Positions 24,595 to 33,232 of a stretch of DNA of 64,000 nt are shown here, one piece after another. Positions within the stretch are counted from its first letter, which is position 1, and each line of letters begins with the position of its first letter. Below the pieces are notes generated by a model that did not search any database, had not been told where the DNA came from, and was given only the letters and a program-made list of their open reading frames with translations. Location of the stretch: contig NZ_JAGS01000001.1 of NCBI RefSeq assembly GCF_000526775.1, positions 2,418,001-2,482,000 on the forward strand. Direction: 5' to 3'. Source of the stretch: Ruminococcus albus AD2013. Lineage in GTDB: Bacteria > Bacillota > Clostridia > Oscillospirales > Ruminococcaceae. The translations under genes were made by a program, and so were the position numbers.

Positions 24595-24705
24595 ATCCCC
24601 GTGCGCTCCCCTTTATTATAATAGTATATGGCTGTCCTTTCATAGCAACGGTGGGATAGCCATAACAATATAATTATTAAATGTATACCAAAAAGGAGGT
24701 ACAGC

Positions 24706-25974
24706 ATGGATAAGTCAAATTACGAGATAAAGAGAGATCTTTTCTACCCGGGAAGCTTTCAGGGTGAGGACGGCAGCACTCAGTATGTTCCCTTTGAGAA
24801 CGCAGGCGAACGATACGAGTACAGCAGTGAACTCAGCGGCAAGGTCTACGAGAGAGTCAGTGTAAAGTTCAAAAAAGACGGCGAGGACGCGCAGTTCTGC
24901 GGAGTATGGCATGGTCATGTCTTCACTGAAGACGAGATATCCGTGCTGTGCGACGGCGGGAGCATCACCTTTGATTCCGTCGAGGGCAATATGGTATACA
25001 CCGTTACGGGCAGCCTGAAAGAGGTGCAGAAGGACATCGACCCATTCAACGTGTCCTTCAATTCAAGCTACAAGCTTTTCAATGCGGCTGAGTATGAATT
25101 CGTACCCGAGGTATTCCCGAAGAAGTATGTGCCCAAGATAACAGAATTCGACAAAAAGACCCTCTACATCTACAACGAGGGCGAGCTTGTTGAGATGGAG
25201 TTCCTTTGCAGGGAACTTCCCGATGCGGCACAGCTGAACCGTCTGCTTGGCGGAGGCATAATCGAAGTAGTGGGCAAGGAGTTCACCGAAAGCGGACAGC
25301 CCGCGGCATACTACGGATATGAACTGAAAAAGGCTTCGGCTAAGTATGGCGGCTGTGTAATACACTACAACGACGGCAGTTTCATTCCGCTTAAGAACAG
25401 TCTGGGCGAATACAGATTTTTGTATGAGAGAAGTCTGGGAACAGGCGACCTTACCGTAACACTCAGCAGTTTCCTTATGCCGAAGGAAATGGATATGAGG
25501 AAAGTTGCGGAGCAGCTTTTCCAGATGGAATTTCTGTACGAGAATTACAGCAGCGAGATACTCGACCGCGACCTTGATAATTTCATGGTGCGCGCACTGA
25601 GGTATCCCGTGAAGTTCTCGGGGGTATGGGGCGGACACATCTTCACTCCCGAGGAGATAGGCAAACTCAGCAGGGGCGAATCGGTAGAATTTGACTACTT
25701 TGATGCGAGCGGTGCCCTTTGCAGGGTTAAGGGCGGACTGGAAATAAACAGCTTGCAGTGCATTCTCCACAAGGAGGGCAGTTCAGTGCTGCTTGACCAG
25801 TACGACATAGTACGCAGTTCACAGGATAAGATAACTATCCCCGATTTTGAATGCGAGCATGAGTACTTCTGCTGCATGAACTTTGTGCCCGAGGGCGGTA
25901 TGAGAAAGTTTATACCCGTCAAGGAGGAAGAGAAGTTTGAATCTTACGACCCTGACGGCATGGTGCCGTTCTGA
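24706..25974 (+). CDS. Unknown protein with internal repeats, between two CobW GTPases
   Basis: The 422-residue protein starts after AAGGAGG. Two segments align closely: FCGVWHGHVFTEDEISVL (about 65) and FSGVWGGHIFTPEEIGKL (about 305), each followed by a short beta segment. A third, weaker copy starts near LNRLLGGGIIEVVGKEF. The pattern FT-x-EEI-x2-L-x2-G recalls the short C-terminal repeats of some topoisomerase III proteins, but no topoisomerase core exists. No signal peptide or TM. It ends 41 bases before the second CobW gene and is probably co-transcribed; a role in metal handling is suggested only by context. Confidence 0.75.
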   Translation: MDKSNYEIKRDLFYPGSFQGEDGSTQYVPFENAGERYEYSSELSGKVYERVSVKFKKDGEDAQFCGVWHGHVFTEDEISVLCDGGSITFDSVEGNMVYTVTGSLKEVQKDIDPFNVSFNSSYKLFNAAEYEFVPEVFPKKYVPKITEFDKKTLYIYNEGELVEMEFLCRELPDAAQLNRLLGGGIIEVVGKEFTESGQPAAYYGYELKKASAKYGGCVIHYNDGSFIPLKNSLGEYRFLYERSLGTGDLTVTLSSFLMPKEMDMRKVAEQLFQMEFLYENYSSEILDRDLDNFMVRALRYPVKFSGVWGGHIFTPEEIGKLSRGESVEFDYFDASGALCRVKGGLEINSLQCILHKEGSSVLLDQYDIVRSSQDKITIPDFECEHEYFCCMNFVPEGGMRKFIPVKEEEKFESYDPDGMVPF

Positions 25975-26015
25975 CAGCAATGATAATAATGGAAAGGTCA
26001 GGAGAGTAATCTGAA

Positions 26016-26972
26016 ATGAATGAAGATAATTTTGTACCCGTGTACCTGTTCACGGGATTTCTGGAGGGCGGCAAGACCACCTTTATACAGAAGACGCTGG
26101 AGGACAAGCGTTTCAACAACGGCGACAGGACACTTCTGCTGATATGCGAGGAGGGCATGGAGGAGTACGATACCAAGGACTTCGAGAAAAGCCATATATA
26201 TCCCCGTGTGATAGAGGACAAGGACGAGCTTAATCCGATAAACCTGCAAAAGCTGTATACCGAGGTACACGGTCAGCGAGTTATGATAGAGTACAACGGT
26301 ATGTGGACGATGAACGATCTGCTGAACGCACTGCCTGACAGCTGGGCGATCTACCAGATAATGAATTTCACCGATGCTAATACGTTCCTCAACTACAATC
26401 AGAACATGAGGTCACTGGTAGTGGACAAGCTCTCAAACTGTGAGCTGACAGTGTTCAACCGTTTTGACAAGGCTACTATGGACAAGATGGAGTTCCACAA
26501 GATAGTAAGAGGTGTAAGCAGACGCTGCGACATCGCTTATGAGTATACTGACGGAACTTCCGAGTACGATGATATCGAAGACCCTCTGCCTTTTGATATC
26601 AACGCTGATACGATAGAAGTCGAGGAAAGGGACTATGCGCTGTGGTACAGGGACATCAACGAAGAGCCCGAAAAGTACGATGGCAAGCGGGTGCATCTCA
26701 AAGCTATGGCAGCTATGAACCCGAAGTTCCCCAAGGGTACTATCGCACTGGGCAGAAAAATAATGACCTGCTGTGTGGAGGATATAACTTTCTGCTGGCT
26801 GGCAAGCCTTTGTGATGAACAGCTTGATCTGACAAAGCCCAAGTGGTTCGATGTGACATTTACAGTAAAGATGCAGAAGCACAAGCTGTACAAGGGCAAG
26901 GGTCCCGTGCTTGTGGTGGAGAAACTCACACCTGCCGAAGCACCTTTGCAGGAGGTCGCTACATTCTATTGA
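26016..26972 (+). CDS. CobW-type GTPase with a YcgQ (DUF1980)-like C-terminal domain
   Basis: The 318-residue protein has a CobW-like N-domain with P-loop GFLEGGKTT (14-22) but lacks the CxCC metal motif. The C-terminal ~110 residues (EEPEKYDGKRVHLKAMA, GRKIMTCCVEDITFCW, PKWFDVTFTV) resemble the OB-like domain of YcgQ/TIGR03943 proteins, partners of predicted zinc-linked permeases. The fusion suggests a GTP-driven metal sensor or loader with a ligand-binding tail. It is the last gene of the operon; a strong terminator follows within 10 bases. Confidence 0.82.
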   Translation: MNEDNFVPVYLFTGFLEGGKTTFIQKTLEDKRFNNGDRTLLLICEEGMEEYDTKDFEKSHIYPRVIEDKDELNPINLQKLYTEVHGQRVMIEYNGMWTMNDLLNALPDSWAIYQIMNFTDANTFLNYNQNMRSLVVDKLSNCELTVFNRFDKATMDKMEFHKIVRGVSRRCDIAYEYTDGTSEYDDIEDPLPFDINADTIEVEERDYALWYRDINEEPEKYDGKRVHLKAMAAMNPKFPKGTIALGRKIMTCCVEDITFCWLASLCDEQLDLTKPKWFDVTFTVKMQKHKLYKGKGPVLVVEKLTPAEAPLQEVATFY

Positions 26973-26977
26973 TAATT

Positions 26978-27022
26978 AAAAAGTCTTCCGACGATATCAA
27001 CGCCGTCGGAAGACTTTTTTAA
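26978..27022 (+). terminator. Terminator of the CobW operon
   Basis: A perfect stem of at least 16 bp (arms ending at 26993 and beginning at 27004) with A-run and T-run flanks, so it would also work for minus-strand transcripts. Confidence 0.92.
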
Positions 27023-27092
27023 TTATGCAGAATAACTGACAATCCTGAAATATTCCTTGTAAAGAAACGTTAATATTTTCACAAGAAAAACA

Positions 27093-27121
27093 TTGACTTT
27101 GTAATTCCTCGATGATATAAT
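27093..27121 (+). promoter_or_regulatory. Promoter of the first secreted repeat protein
   Basis: TTGACT (27093-27098), 17-bp spacer, TATAAT (27116-27121), about 50 bases upstream of the ATG at 27173. Confidence 0.85.
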
Positions 27122-27172
27122 CATATCAGTGGGCTATAGATGATAAAGCTCATAATATAGGAGGTACACAAA

Positions 27173-28753
27173 ATGACAAAAATCAAAAAAATTTTCTCAG
27201 GTATAACAGCTCTTACTCTTGCTCTTACCTGCGGCTGCGGACTTTCCATGTCAGCTTCTGCTGAGCTGAAAGTTGGAGATTCAAAGGCTTACAAAGGCAC
27301 AGGCTACCTGGCGAAGTACGAGGTGCTTTCAATTGATAGGCAAGGCAAGACCACCGTTAAGGTAACGCTGAAAAACACCAGTAAGAAAAAGATCAACAAC
27401 TGGGCAGTAGGTTTTGATGAAGATTATTGGAGAGTCGAGGACGTAAAGAACGGCAGACTGTTCAATACGGAATACTCGTATAACACCGTGATAAGGGACC
27501 GCGGCACCAATGGTTCTGTTGCACCGAATGAATGTGTTTCTTTCAGCTTAACCATGTCTGACAATTATTACGATCTTCCGGAAAGGTTAAAAGTCTACTC
27601 CGATATCAACAAATCCAATACTGTTGATGAACTTAACACCGCTGCAAGGAATTGTTATAATGTCATCGCTGAATTGCTTGCAGATGAAGAAACCCTGGGC
27701 ACACCGATCGAAAAGTGCTTCGAGGACGGATTATTCGCGAATTCAAATTCAAATGGCGGCATGAAAACAGGCTTCAATTACAAATACAAAGAAACCGGCG
27801 ACAATGTGATAAATGCCACAGCATCACAGTATGCCCGCGGCAATATAAGCGTATACGTGGGCAGGACTACACATGACGACGAAAAAGGTGTCTTTGTTCA
27901 GGTAAAGGATAACAAGACAGGCATGGTCGGTCAGTTCCCGCGTTCCACAAACGGCACTGCAAAGTGGGGCACATTTGACCTGAATGCGCCGGTATACGCA
28001 AAAGATTTCAATTACATCGAGCTTAACGATGCCGCTAAGGACGCATATAATACCGTTGCGGAATATATGGCTGATCTGGAAACACAGGGACTTGACTTTA
28101 AGGGGATCTTTGAAAACGGCAGTTTTCCTAACGCTCACACTAAGGATGGATTGCTGATAGACTTTACTGCATCGCTTACCGATTGTGACAAACTCATCAA
28201 CGATGAACTTAAATGCTATAATAATGGCATGATCGTATATGTGGGCACGAACAGTATCGATGACTACGGTTATCCGAAATTTTTTGTTCAGGCAAAGGAT
28301 CCAAAAACAGGTATGGTAGGTCAGTATCCTCATCCCACACTGGGCGAAGCAACCTGGGGCACATTCGACACAAACGCGCCTATGCCGCCTTTGAGCCAAA
28401 AATCTCTTAACGGTATTTCAAAAACTGTATTTAATATCGTGTGGGAATATTTTTCCGAGTTGGAGACCGAAGGCTATGATGTCTGGGAGTGCTACAATAA
28501 CGGCTGTTTTGCAAAAGCAAGCACAACTGAAGGTTTGAAGATAAGTCAGGAAGCTGAACTTACTGATGGCGATAAGGCTATCAATGATGAGTTGAAATGT
28601 ATTGGTCTTGATTATGAGGGTATGATCGTACACGTTGGCAAAACGGAGATCAAAGGCGAGGATATTTTCTATGTTGAGGTAAAGGATCCCCAAACGGGCA
28701 GGATAGGTATGTATCCCGACCCCAAAGATCTCTATGGCATTGGGCAAACCTGA
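27173..28753 (+). CDS. Secreted protein: CBM2-like N-domain and three ~125-residue repeats
   Basis: The 526-residue protein has a signal peptide (1-30, ASA cut site). Residues 31-150 form a beta-rich domain with INNWAVGF and NGSVAPNECVSFSLTM, which recalls cellulose-binding CBM2-type domains. Three repeats follow (starting about 156, 285, 412), each with an N-terminal helix like AAKDAYNTVAEYMADLETQG, then FxNGxF, GMIVYVG, FFVQxKDxxTG and GQYPHPTxGxATWGTF. No anchor, dockerin or SLH domain is seen, so it is released or held by binding. The repeat is unfamiliar; its helix-then-strands layout resembles pilin heads. The next gene is a paralog with four repeats. Confidence 0.82.
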   Translation: MTKIKKIFSGITALTLALTCGCGLSMSASAELKVGDSKAYKGTGYLAKYEVLSIDRQGKTTVKVTLKNTSKKKINNWAVGFDEDYWRVEDVKNGRLFNTEYSYNTVIRDRGTNGSVAPNECVSFSLTMSDNYYDLPERLKVYSDINKSNTVDELNTAARNCYNVIAELLADEETLGTPIEKCFEDGLFANSNSNGGMKTGFNYKYKETGDNVINATASQYARGNISVYVGRTTHDDEKGVFVQVKDNKTGMVGQFPRSTNGTAKWGTFDLNAPVYAKDFNYIELNDAAKDAYNTVAEYMADLETQGLDFKGIFENGSFPNAHTKDGLLIDFTASLTDCDKLINDELKCYNNGMIVYVGTNSIDDYGYPKFFVQAKDPKTGMVGQYPHPTLGEATWGTFDTNAPMPPLSQKSLNGISKTVFNIVWEYFSELETEGYDVWECYNNGCFAKASTTEGLKISQEAELTDGDKAINDELKCIGLDYEGMIVHVGKTEIKGEDIFYVEVKDPQTGRIGMYPDPKDLYGIGQT

Positions 28754-28769
28754 TCGGATACCCATAAAC

Positions 28770-28799
28770 TTACAACTTCATACAATTTCGTGATATGAT
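28770..28799 (+). promoter_or_regulatory. Possible promoter of the second secreted repeat protein
   Basis: TTACAA (28770-28775), 18-bp spacer, TATGAT (28794-28799) in the 83-base gap before the ATG at 28837. Confidence 0.5.
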
Positions 28800-28836
28800 G
28801 TTATAAACAGTTGATTAGAATTTGGAGGAAACTAAA

Positions 28837-31146
28837 ATGACAAAAATCAAAAAAATAATCTCAGGCATAACTGCACTGGCTATTACCTGCGGACTTTCTC
28901 TGCCCGCATCTGCCGTGCTGAACAAAGGTGATTCAAGAGCTTACAGAGGCACTGGATATCTTGCAAAATACGAGGTGCTTTCAGTTAAGAACGGTTATAC
29001 CACTGTTCAGATCACCCTGAAGAACACAAGCAAAAAGACAATAAACAACTGGGCAGTAGGGTTTGAACACGAAGGTAGGATCCTGAGCTTAAAGAACGGC
29101 AGGATATTCGATACAAACTACTTGTATAACAGCGGTTATGCATATGGGTACAATGTGATCAGGGACAGCGGCACCAACGGCAAAGTTGCACCTAATGAAT
29201 GTGTTTCGTTCAGTTTTACCATGACAGACGAGAATGGCTACAATGAACTTCCCGAAAGGCTCAAAGTATACTCGGATGTGGATAAATCAAACACAGTTGA
29301 CGGTCTGAACAAAGCAGCCAGTGAATGCTACAAAGCTGTTAATGAGATCTTTTGGGCTTACGAATGTGAGGGTCTCAGTTTAGAGGATTGCTTCAAGAAC
29401 GGGGAGTTTGCAAAAGCAAATTCAAAAGACGGCATGAAGACGGGCTTTAATTACAAATATACTGCTAAAGGCGACAGTGAGATCAATATAGCAGCATCGC
29501 AGTTTGCACGCGGCAATATAAGCGTATATGTAGGCAGAACAACAACTAACGGTGAAGAGCATGCTTTTGTTCAGGTAAAGGATAACAAAACCGGCAAGGT
29601 AGGTCAGTACCCCCACTACTCAGATGGTACTGTAACATGGGGCACATTTGACCCTGATTCACCTATATACACGAATTTCAGCGTAGAAGATCTTAACCGC
29701 GCAGCTAAATATGCATATGATGGAGTTACTGAATATCTTTGCGATCTGGAAGTCCAAGGACTTGACTATGAGGGCAGCTTTGAAAACGGCGGTTTCCCGA
29801 ATGCGCATACTCAGGACGGATTGAAGATAGACTATAATTCATCGTTTACTGAGGGTGACGAGTTCATCAACTATGAGCTGGAATACGATTATGACGGCAT
29901 GATCGTATATGTGGGCAAAACCGGTACCGACGATTACGGACATCCGGAATTTTTTGTTCAGACAAAGGACCCCAAGACAGGAAAGATAGGTCAGTATCCT
30001 CATCCCACACAGGGCGAAGCAACATGGGGTACATTCGATGAAAATACATCTGAGGCTGTGAAGACCTACACATCAAGAGAGCTTGACGGAGATGCCAAGA
30101 CTGCGTATAATGCTGTAGCCGAATATATCGTAGATTATGAAACAGAACACGGTTTGAATAGTTTGCAAGAGATTTTTGACAACGGCGAATTTCCACAGGC
30201 AAACACCAAGGATGGACTGAAAATAGGTTCAAAAGAACTTACTAAAGGTGATGCCGCTGTCAACAGTGAGCTGCTCACCAATGGTCGGGGAACAAATGTC
30301 AGTGTATATGTGGGCATGGCAACTATCAACGGCGAGGAATCTTTCTTTGTTCAGACAAAGGATAACACTACCGGTAATGTAGGTCAGTATCCCACACCCA
30401 ATCACAGAGATCTTGAATGGGGCACATATTCAAAAGCCGTCCCGAAAATGGTTCGCGACCAAAAGTCTCTTAATGGCGATGCTAAGACTGTATATAATGC
30501 AGTGGCAGAATATTTTGCCGATCTGGAGACCGAAGGTTATGACATAGGCGAGTGCTATAAAAACGGCTGTTTTGCAAAGGCAAGCACAATTGAAGGTCTG
30601 AAGATAGGTGAGGAATCTTCACTTACAGATGGAGATAAGGCTATCAATAATGAGATGACTTATTTCGATAATGATAATTATGGTCTCACAGTTTACGTCG
30701 GCATGGATTTAGACAGCAAAAACGAGTACGGCGATTATTCATTCTTTGTTCAGGTAAAAGATGCGACGGGCAGAGTAGGTCAGTATCCTGACCCCACAAA
30801 AGATTCAGCAACATGGGGCACCCTGCACGCCAAGGAACCTAACCAAAGCGAAAAGGTCACTGTATCTCTGTATGATCATCCCGGTTCTAATACTAAGATA
30901 AACAGTATACAGCTTGAAGCAGGCAGCTCAATTCCGGAGAGTACTATCGCTTCCTGGAACGAGCTTGGTGAATCAAAGACTACTGACTGGGCACCTTACG
31001 GAAGCGATCGCGTAATGAGAACAGTCTTCGAGTCGATCCGATCTGCTACAGGAGAAAGCATCGAAGAATACATAGATAAACCTATTCTCAAAGACCTTGA
31101 TTTCTCCATTTATACAAAAGAGGAAATGGCTTGTACAGAAGAGTAA
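28837..31146 (+). CDS. Secreted protein: CBM2-like N-domain and four ~125-residue repeats
   Basis: The 769-residue protein starts at the ATG at 28837, 6 bases after GGAGG; the signal peptide is nearly identical to that of the previous protein (MTKIKKI, LPASA cut site). The CBM2-like domain is conserved (INNWAVGFEH, NGKVAPNECVSFSF). Four repeats follow, each ending in GQYPxPTxxxATWGT or a variant, then a unique C-terminal region of about 90 residues (VTVSLYDHPGSNTKINSIQL) with no anchor. It probably arose by duplication, followed by gain or loss of one repeat. Likely role: extracellular binding, perhaps to plant polysaccharide (inference). Confidence 0.82.
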   Translation: MTKIKKIISGITALAITCGLSLPASAVLNKGDSRAYRGTGYLAKYEVLSVKNGYTTVQITLKNTSKKTINNWAVGFEHEGRILSLKNGRIFDTNYLYNSGYAYGYNVIRDSGTNGKVAPNECVSFSFTMTDENGYNELPERLKVYSDVDKSNTVDGLNKAASECYKAVNEIFWAYECEGLSLEDCFKNGEFAKANSKDGMKTGFNYKYTAKGDSEINIAASQFARGNISVYVGRTTTNGEEHAFVQVKDNKTGKVGQYPHYSDGTVTWGTFDPDSPIYTNFSVEDLNRAAKYAYDGVTEYLCDLEVQGLDYEGSFENGGFPNAHTQDGLKIDYNSSFTEGDEFINYELEYDYDGMIVYVGKTGTDDYGHPEFFVQTKDPKTGKIGQYPHPTQGEATWGTFDENTSEAVKTYTSRELDGDAKTAYNAVAEYIVDYETEHGLNSLQEIFDNGEFPQANTKDGLKIGSKELTKGDAAVNSELLTNGRGTNVSVYVGMATINGEESFFVQTKDNTTGNVGQYPTPNHRDLEWGTYSKAVPKMVRDQKSLNGDAKTVYNAVAEYFADLETEGYDIGECYKNGCFAKASTIEGLKIGEESSLTDGDKAINNEMTYFDNDNYGLTVYVGMDLDSKNEYGDYSFFVQVKDATGRVGQYPDPTKDSATWGTLHAKEPNQSEKVTVSLYDHPGSNTKINSIQLEAGSSIPESTIASWNELGESKTTDWAPYGSDRVMRTVFESIRSATGESIEEYIDKPILKDLDFSIYTKEEMACTEE

Positions 31147-31294
31147 ATGGCTCCTAACAAGATATTCAGCAACATGAGGCACACATCCAAATTCCTGATA
31201 ACTGCACAGATACAATGTCAGCGAGTATCCTCATCCCGAGATAACACCAAGTGTTAATTAAGATAAACTGTGCGATCTGATATAGTGAAAACAA

Positions 31295-31329
31295 AGCAGG
31301 CAGTCGATCAATGGCTGCCTGCTGTTTTT
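31295..31329 (+). terminator. Terminator after the secreted repeat proteins
   Basis: A perfect 9-bp stem AGCAGGCAG/CTGCCTGCT (31295-31303 with 31315-31323) is followed by five T's. Confidence 0.85.
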
Positions 31330-31459
31330 GTGTGTTGTCTGTCAGTGCCTATCTGCTTTTTGCTTGTGCAAACTGCAAAAAGGGTCTCCGACATTTTTGT
31401 ATAAAAAAAGCCCTCCAAAGACTTTACTTTTTTCGATGAATGTGGTAAAATTAACTTAA

Positions 31460-31488
31460 TTGCTTTTGTGCTTTACAGCTTTTATACT
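31460..31488 (+). promoter_or_regulatory. Promoter of the acyl-CoA synthetase gene
   Basis: TTGCTT (31460-31465), 17-bp spacer, TATACT (31483-31488), about 45 bases upstream of the ATG. Confidence 0.65.
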
Positions 31489-31534
31489 TTCATATATCAA
31501 AGCATAAAAATCGTTCGGAAAGGATAATTTTATA

Positions 31535-33166
31535 ATGCCAATTACAGAATTTTTGGAAAGAAACGCAGCACAGTTCCCCGATAAAACAGCCCTCGTTGAG
31601 CTCAACCCAGAGATACGCGAAAAGCGTGTAACATGGAAGGAATATGAACTCATCGAGCCTACTGCCGATGTTCCTTACAGACGCGAGATAACATGGTCGG
31701 TTTTCAACGAGAAGGCTAACCGCGTCGCTAATCTGCTCATCTCCCGCGGCGTGAAGAAAGGCGACAAAGTCGGTATACTGCTGATGAACTGCCTTGAATG
31801 GCTGCCTATATACTTCGGTGTACTGAAAACAGGTGCACTTGCTGTACCGCTGAATTTCAGATATACTGCTGATGAGATAAAGTACTGCGTTGAACTGGCT
31901 GAGGTGGATATACTCGTCTTCGGCCCCGAGTTCATCGGAAGAGTTGAGGAGATAGTTGACGATATCAGCAAGAACCGTCTGCTGTTCTACGTTGGTGAGG
32001 GATGTCCCACTTTCGCCGAGCACTATGACAGGCTCGCTGCAAACTGCTCCAGCGTATCACCCGATATAAAGCTCACAGATGATGACTATGCAGCTATATA
32101 CTTCTCTTCGGGAACCACAGGCTTCCCCAAGGCTATACTTCACAAGCACATGAGCCTTGTACACTCTGCAAGAGTTGAACAGGCTCACCACGGTCAGACC
32201 GAGAACGATGTGTTCCTCTGCATACCGCCCCTTTATCATACAGGTGCTAAGATGCACTGGTTCGGCAGCCTTATCTCGGGCGGAAAAGCCGTTATACTCA
32301 AAGGCGTCAAGCCTAAGTTCGTGCTTGAAGCTGTATCCAGCGAGCTCTGCACCATCGTATGGCTTCTGGTGCCATGGGCACAGGATATCCTCGATGCAGT
32401 TGACAGAGGAGATATCGACATAAGCAAATATCAGCTCTCCCAGTGGAGACTTATGCACATAGGCGCACAGCCTGTTCCGCCCTCTCTTATCGCAAGGTGG
32501 AAAAAGCTGTTCCCGAATCATCAGTACGATACAAACTACGGACTCAGCGAAAGCATAGGCCCCGGCTGTGTACATCTTGGTGTTGAGAATATCCACAAGG
32601 TTGGCGCTATCGGCAAGGCAGGATTCGGCTGGGAAGTAAAGATAGTAGATGAGCGCGGTGAGACTGTTCCCCGCGGTGAGGTCGGCGAACTCTGCGTAAA
32701 GGGTCCCGGCGTTATGACCTGCTATTACCGCGACCCCAAGGCTACCGAGGAGACTATCAAGGACGGCTGGCTGTTCACAGGTGATATGGCACAGGAAGAC
32801 GAGGACGGATTCATATTCCTCGTTGACAGAAAGAAGGACGTTATCATCAGCGGCGGTGAAAATCTCTACCCCGTACAGATAGAAGACTTCCTGCGTGCGC
32901 ACCCTGCTGTCAAGGACGTTGCCGTTATCGGTCTGCCCGATAAGCGTCTTGGCGAGATAGCAGCCGCTATAATCTCCATAAAGGAAGGCATGGAATGTTC
33001 AGAGGAAGAAATAAACGACTTCTGCCACAAACTGCCCCGCTACAAGAGACCCCACAAGGTCATCTTTGCAGACGTACCCAGAAACCCCACAGGCAAGATC
33101 GAAAAGCCACTTCTCCGTAAGATATACTGCGGCGAATCAGTAGTTGCAAAACAGAACAATTCATAA
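31535..33166 (+). CDS. AMP-forming acyl-CoA synthetase / ligase
   Basis: The 543-residue cytosolic protein has the full ANL-family fold: the P-loop-like YFSSGTTGFPK (motif A3), YGLSESIG (A5), GWLFTGDMAQED (A7), DRKKDVIISGGENLYPVQIE (A8) and the catalytic lysine in NPTGKIEK (A10). It adenylates a carboxylic acid and transfers it to CoA or a similar thiol. The N-terminal region contains an unusual insertion (KEYELIEPTADVPYRREITW). Best match by eye is the medium/long-chain fatty-acid or aryl-CoA ligase group; substrate not readable. The gene is monocistronic with its own promoter and terminator. Confidence 0.92.
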   Translation: MPITEFLERNAAQFPDKTALVELNPEIREKRVTWKEYELIEPTADVPYRREITWSVFNEKANRVANLLISRGVKKGDKVGILLMNCLEWLPIYFGVLKTGALAVPLNFRYTADEIKYCVELAEVDILVFGPEFIGRVEEIVDDISKNRLLFYVGEGCPTFAEHYDRLAANCSSVSPDIKLTDDDYAAIYFSSGTTGFPKAILHKHMSLVHSARVEQAHHGQTENDVFLCIPPLYHTGAKMHWFGSLISGGKAVILKGVKPKFVLEAVSSELCTIVWLLVPWAQDILDAVDRGDIDISKYQLSQWRLMHIGAQPVPPSLIARWKKLFPNHQYDTNYGLSESIGPGCVHLGVENIHKVGAIGKAGFGWEVKIVDERGETVPRGEVGELCVKGPGVMTCYYRDPKATEETIKDGWLFTGDMAQEDEDGFIFLVDRKKDVIISGGENLYPVQIEDFLRAHPAVKDVAVIGLPDKRLGEIAAAIISIKEGMECSEEEINDFCHKLPRYKRPHKVIFADVPRNPTGKIEKPLLRKIYCGESVVAKQNNS

Positions 33167-33172
33167 CAAACA

Positions 33173-33210
33173 ACGCCGCGGAGTTCAAACTCCGCGGCGT
33201 ATTTTTATTT
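33173..33210 (+). terminator. Terminator of the acyl-CoA synthetase gene
   Basis: A perfect 13-bp GC-rich stem (33173-33185 with 33188-33200) is followed by ATTTTTATTT. It lies between converging genes and may also stop the ABC operon. Confidence 0.9.
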
Positions 33211-33232
33211 AATATCAACAAACTGTCATCTG

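Larger units (their letters stand above)
31147..31534 (+). other. Intergenic gap with terminator and promoter only
   Basis: Besides the terminator at 31295-31329 and the promoter at 31460-31488, this stretch shows no open frame with a ribosome site and no repeat. Confidence 0.6.
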
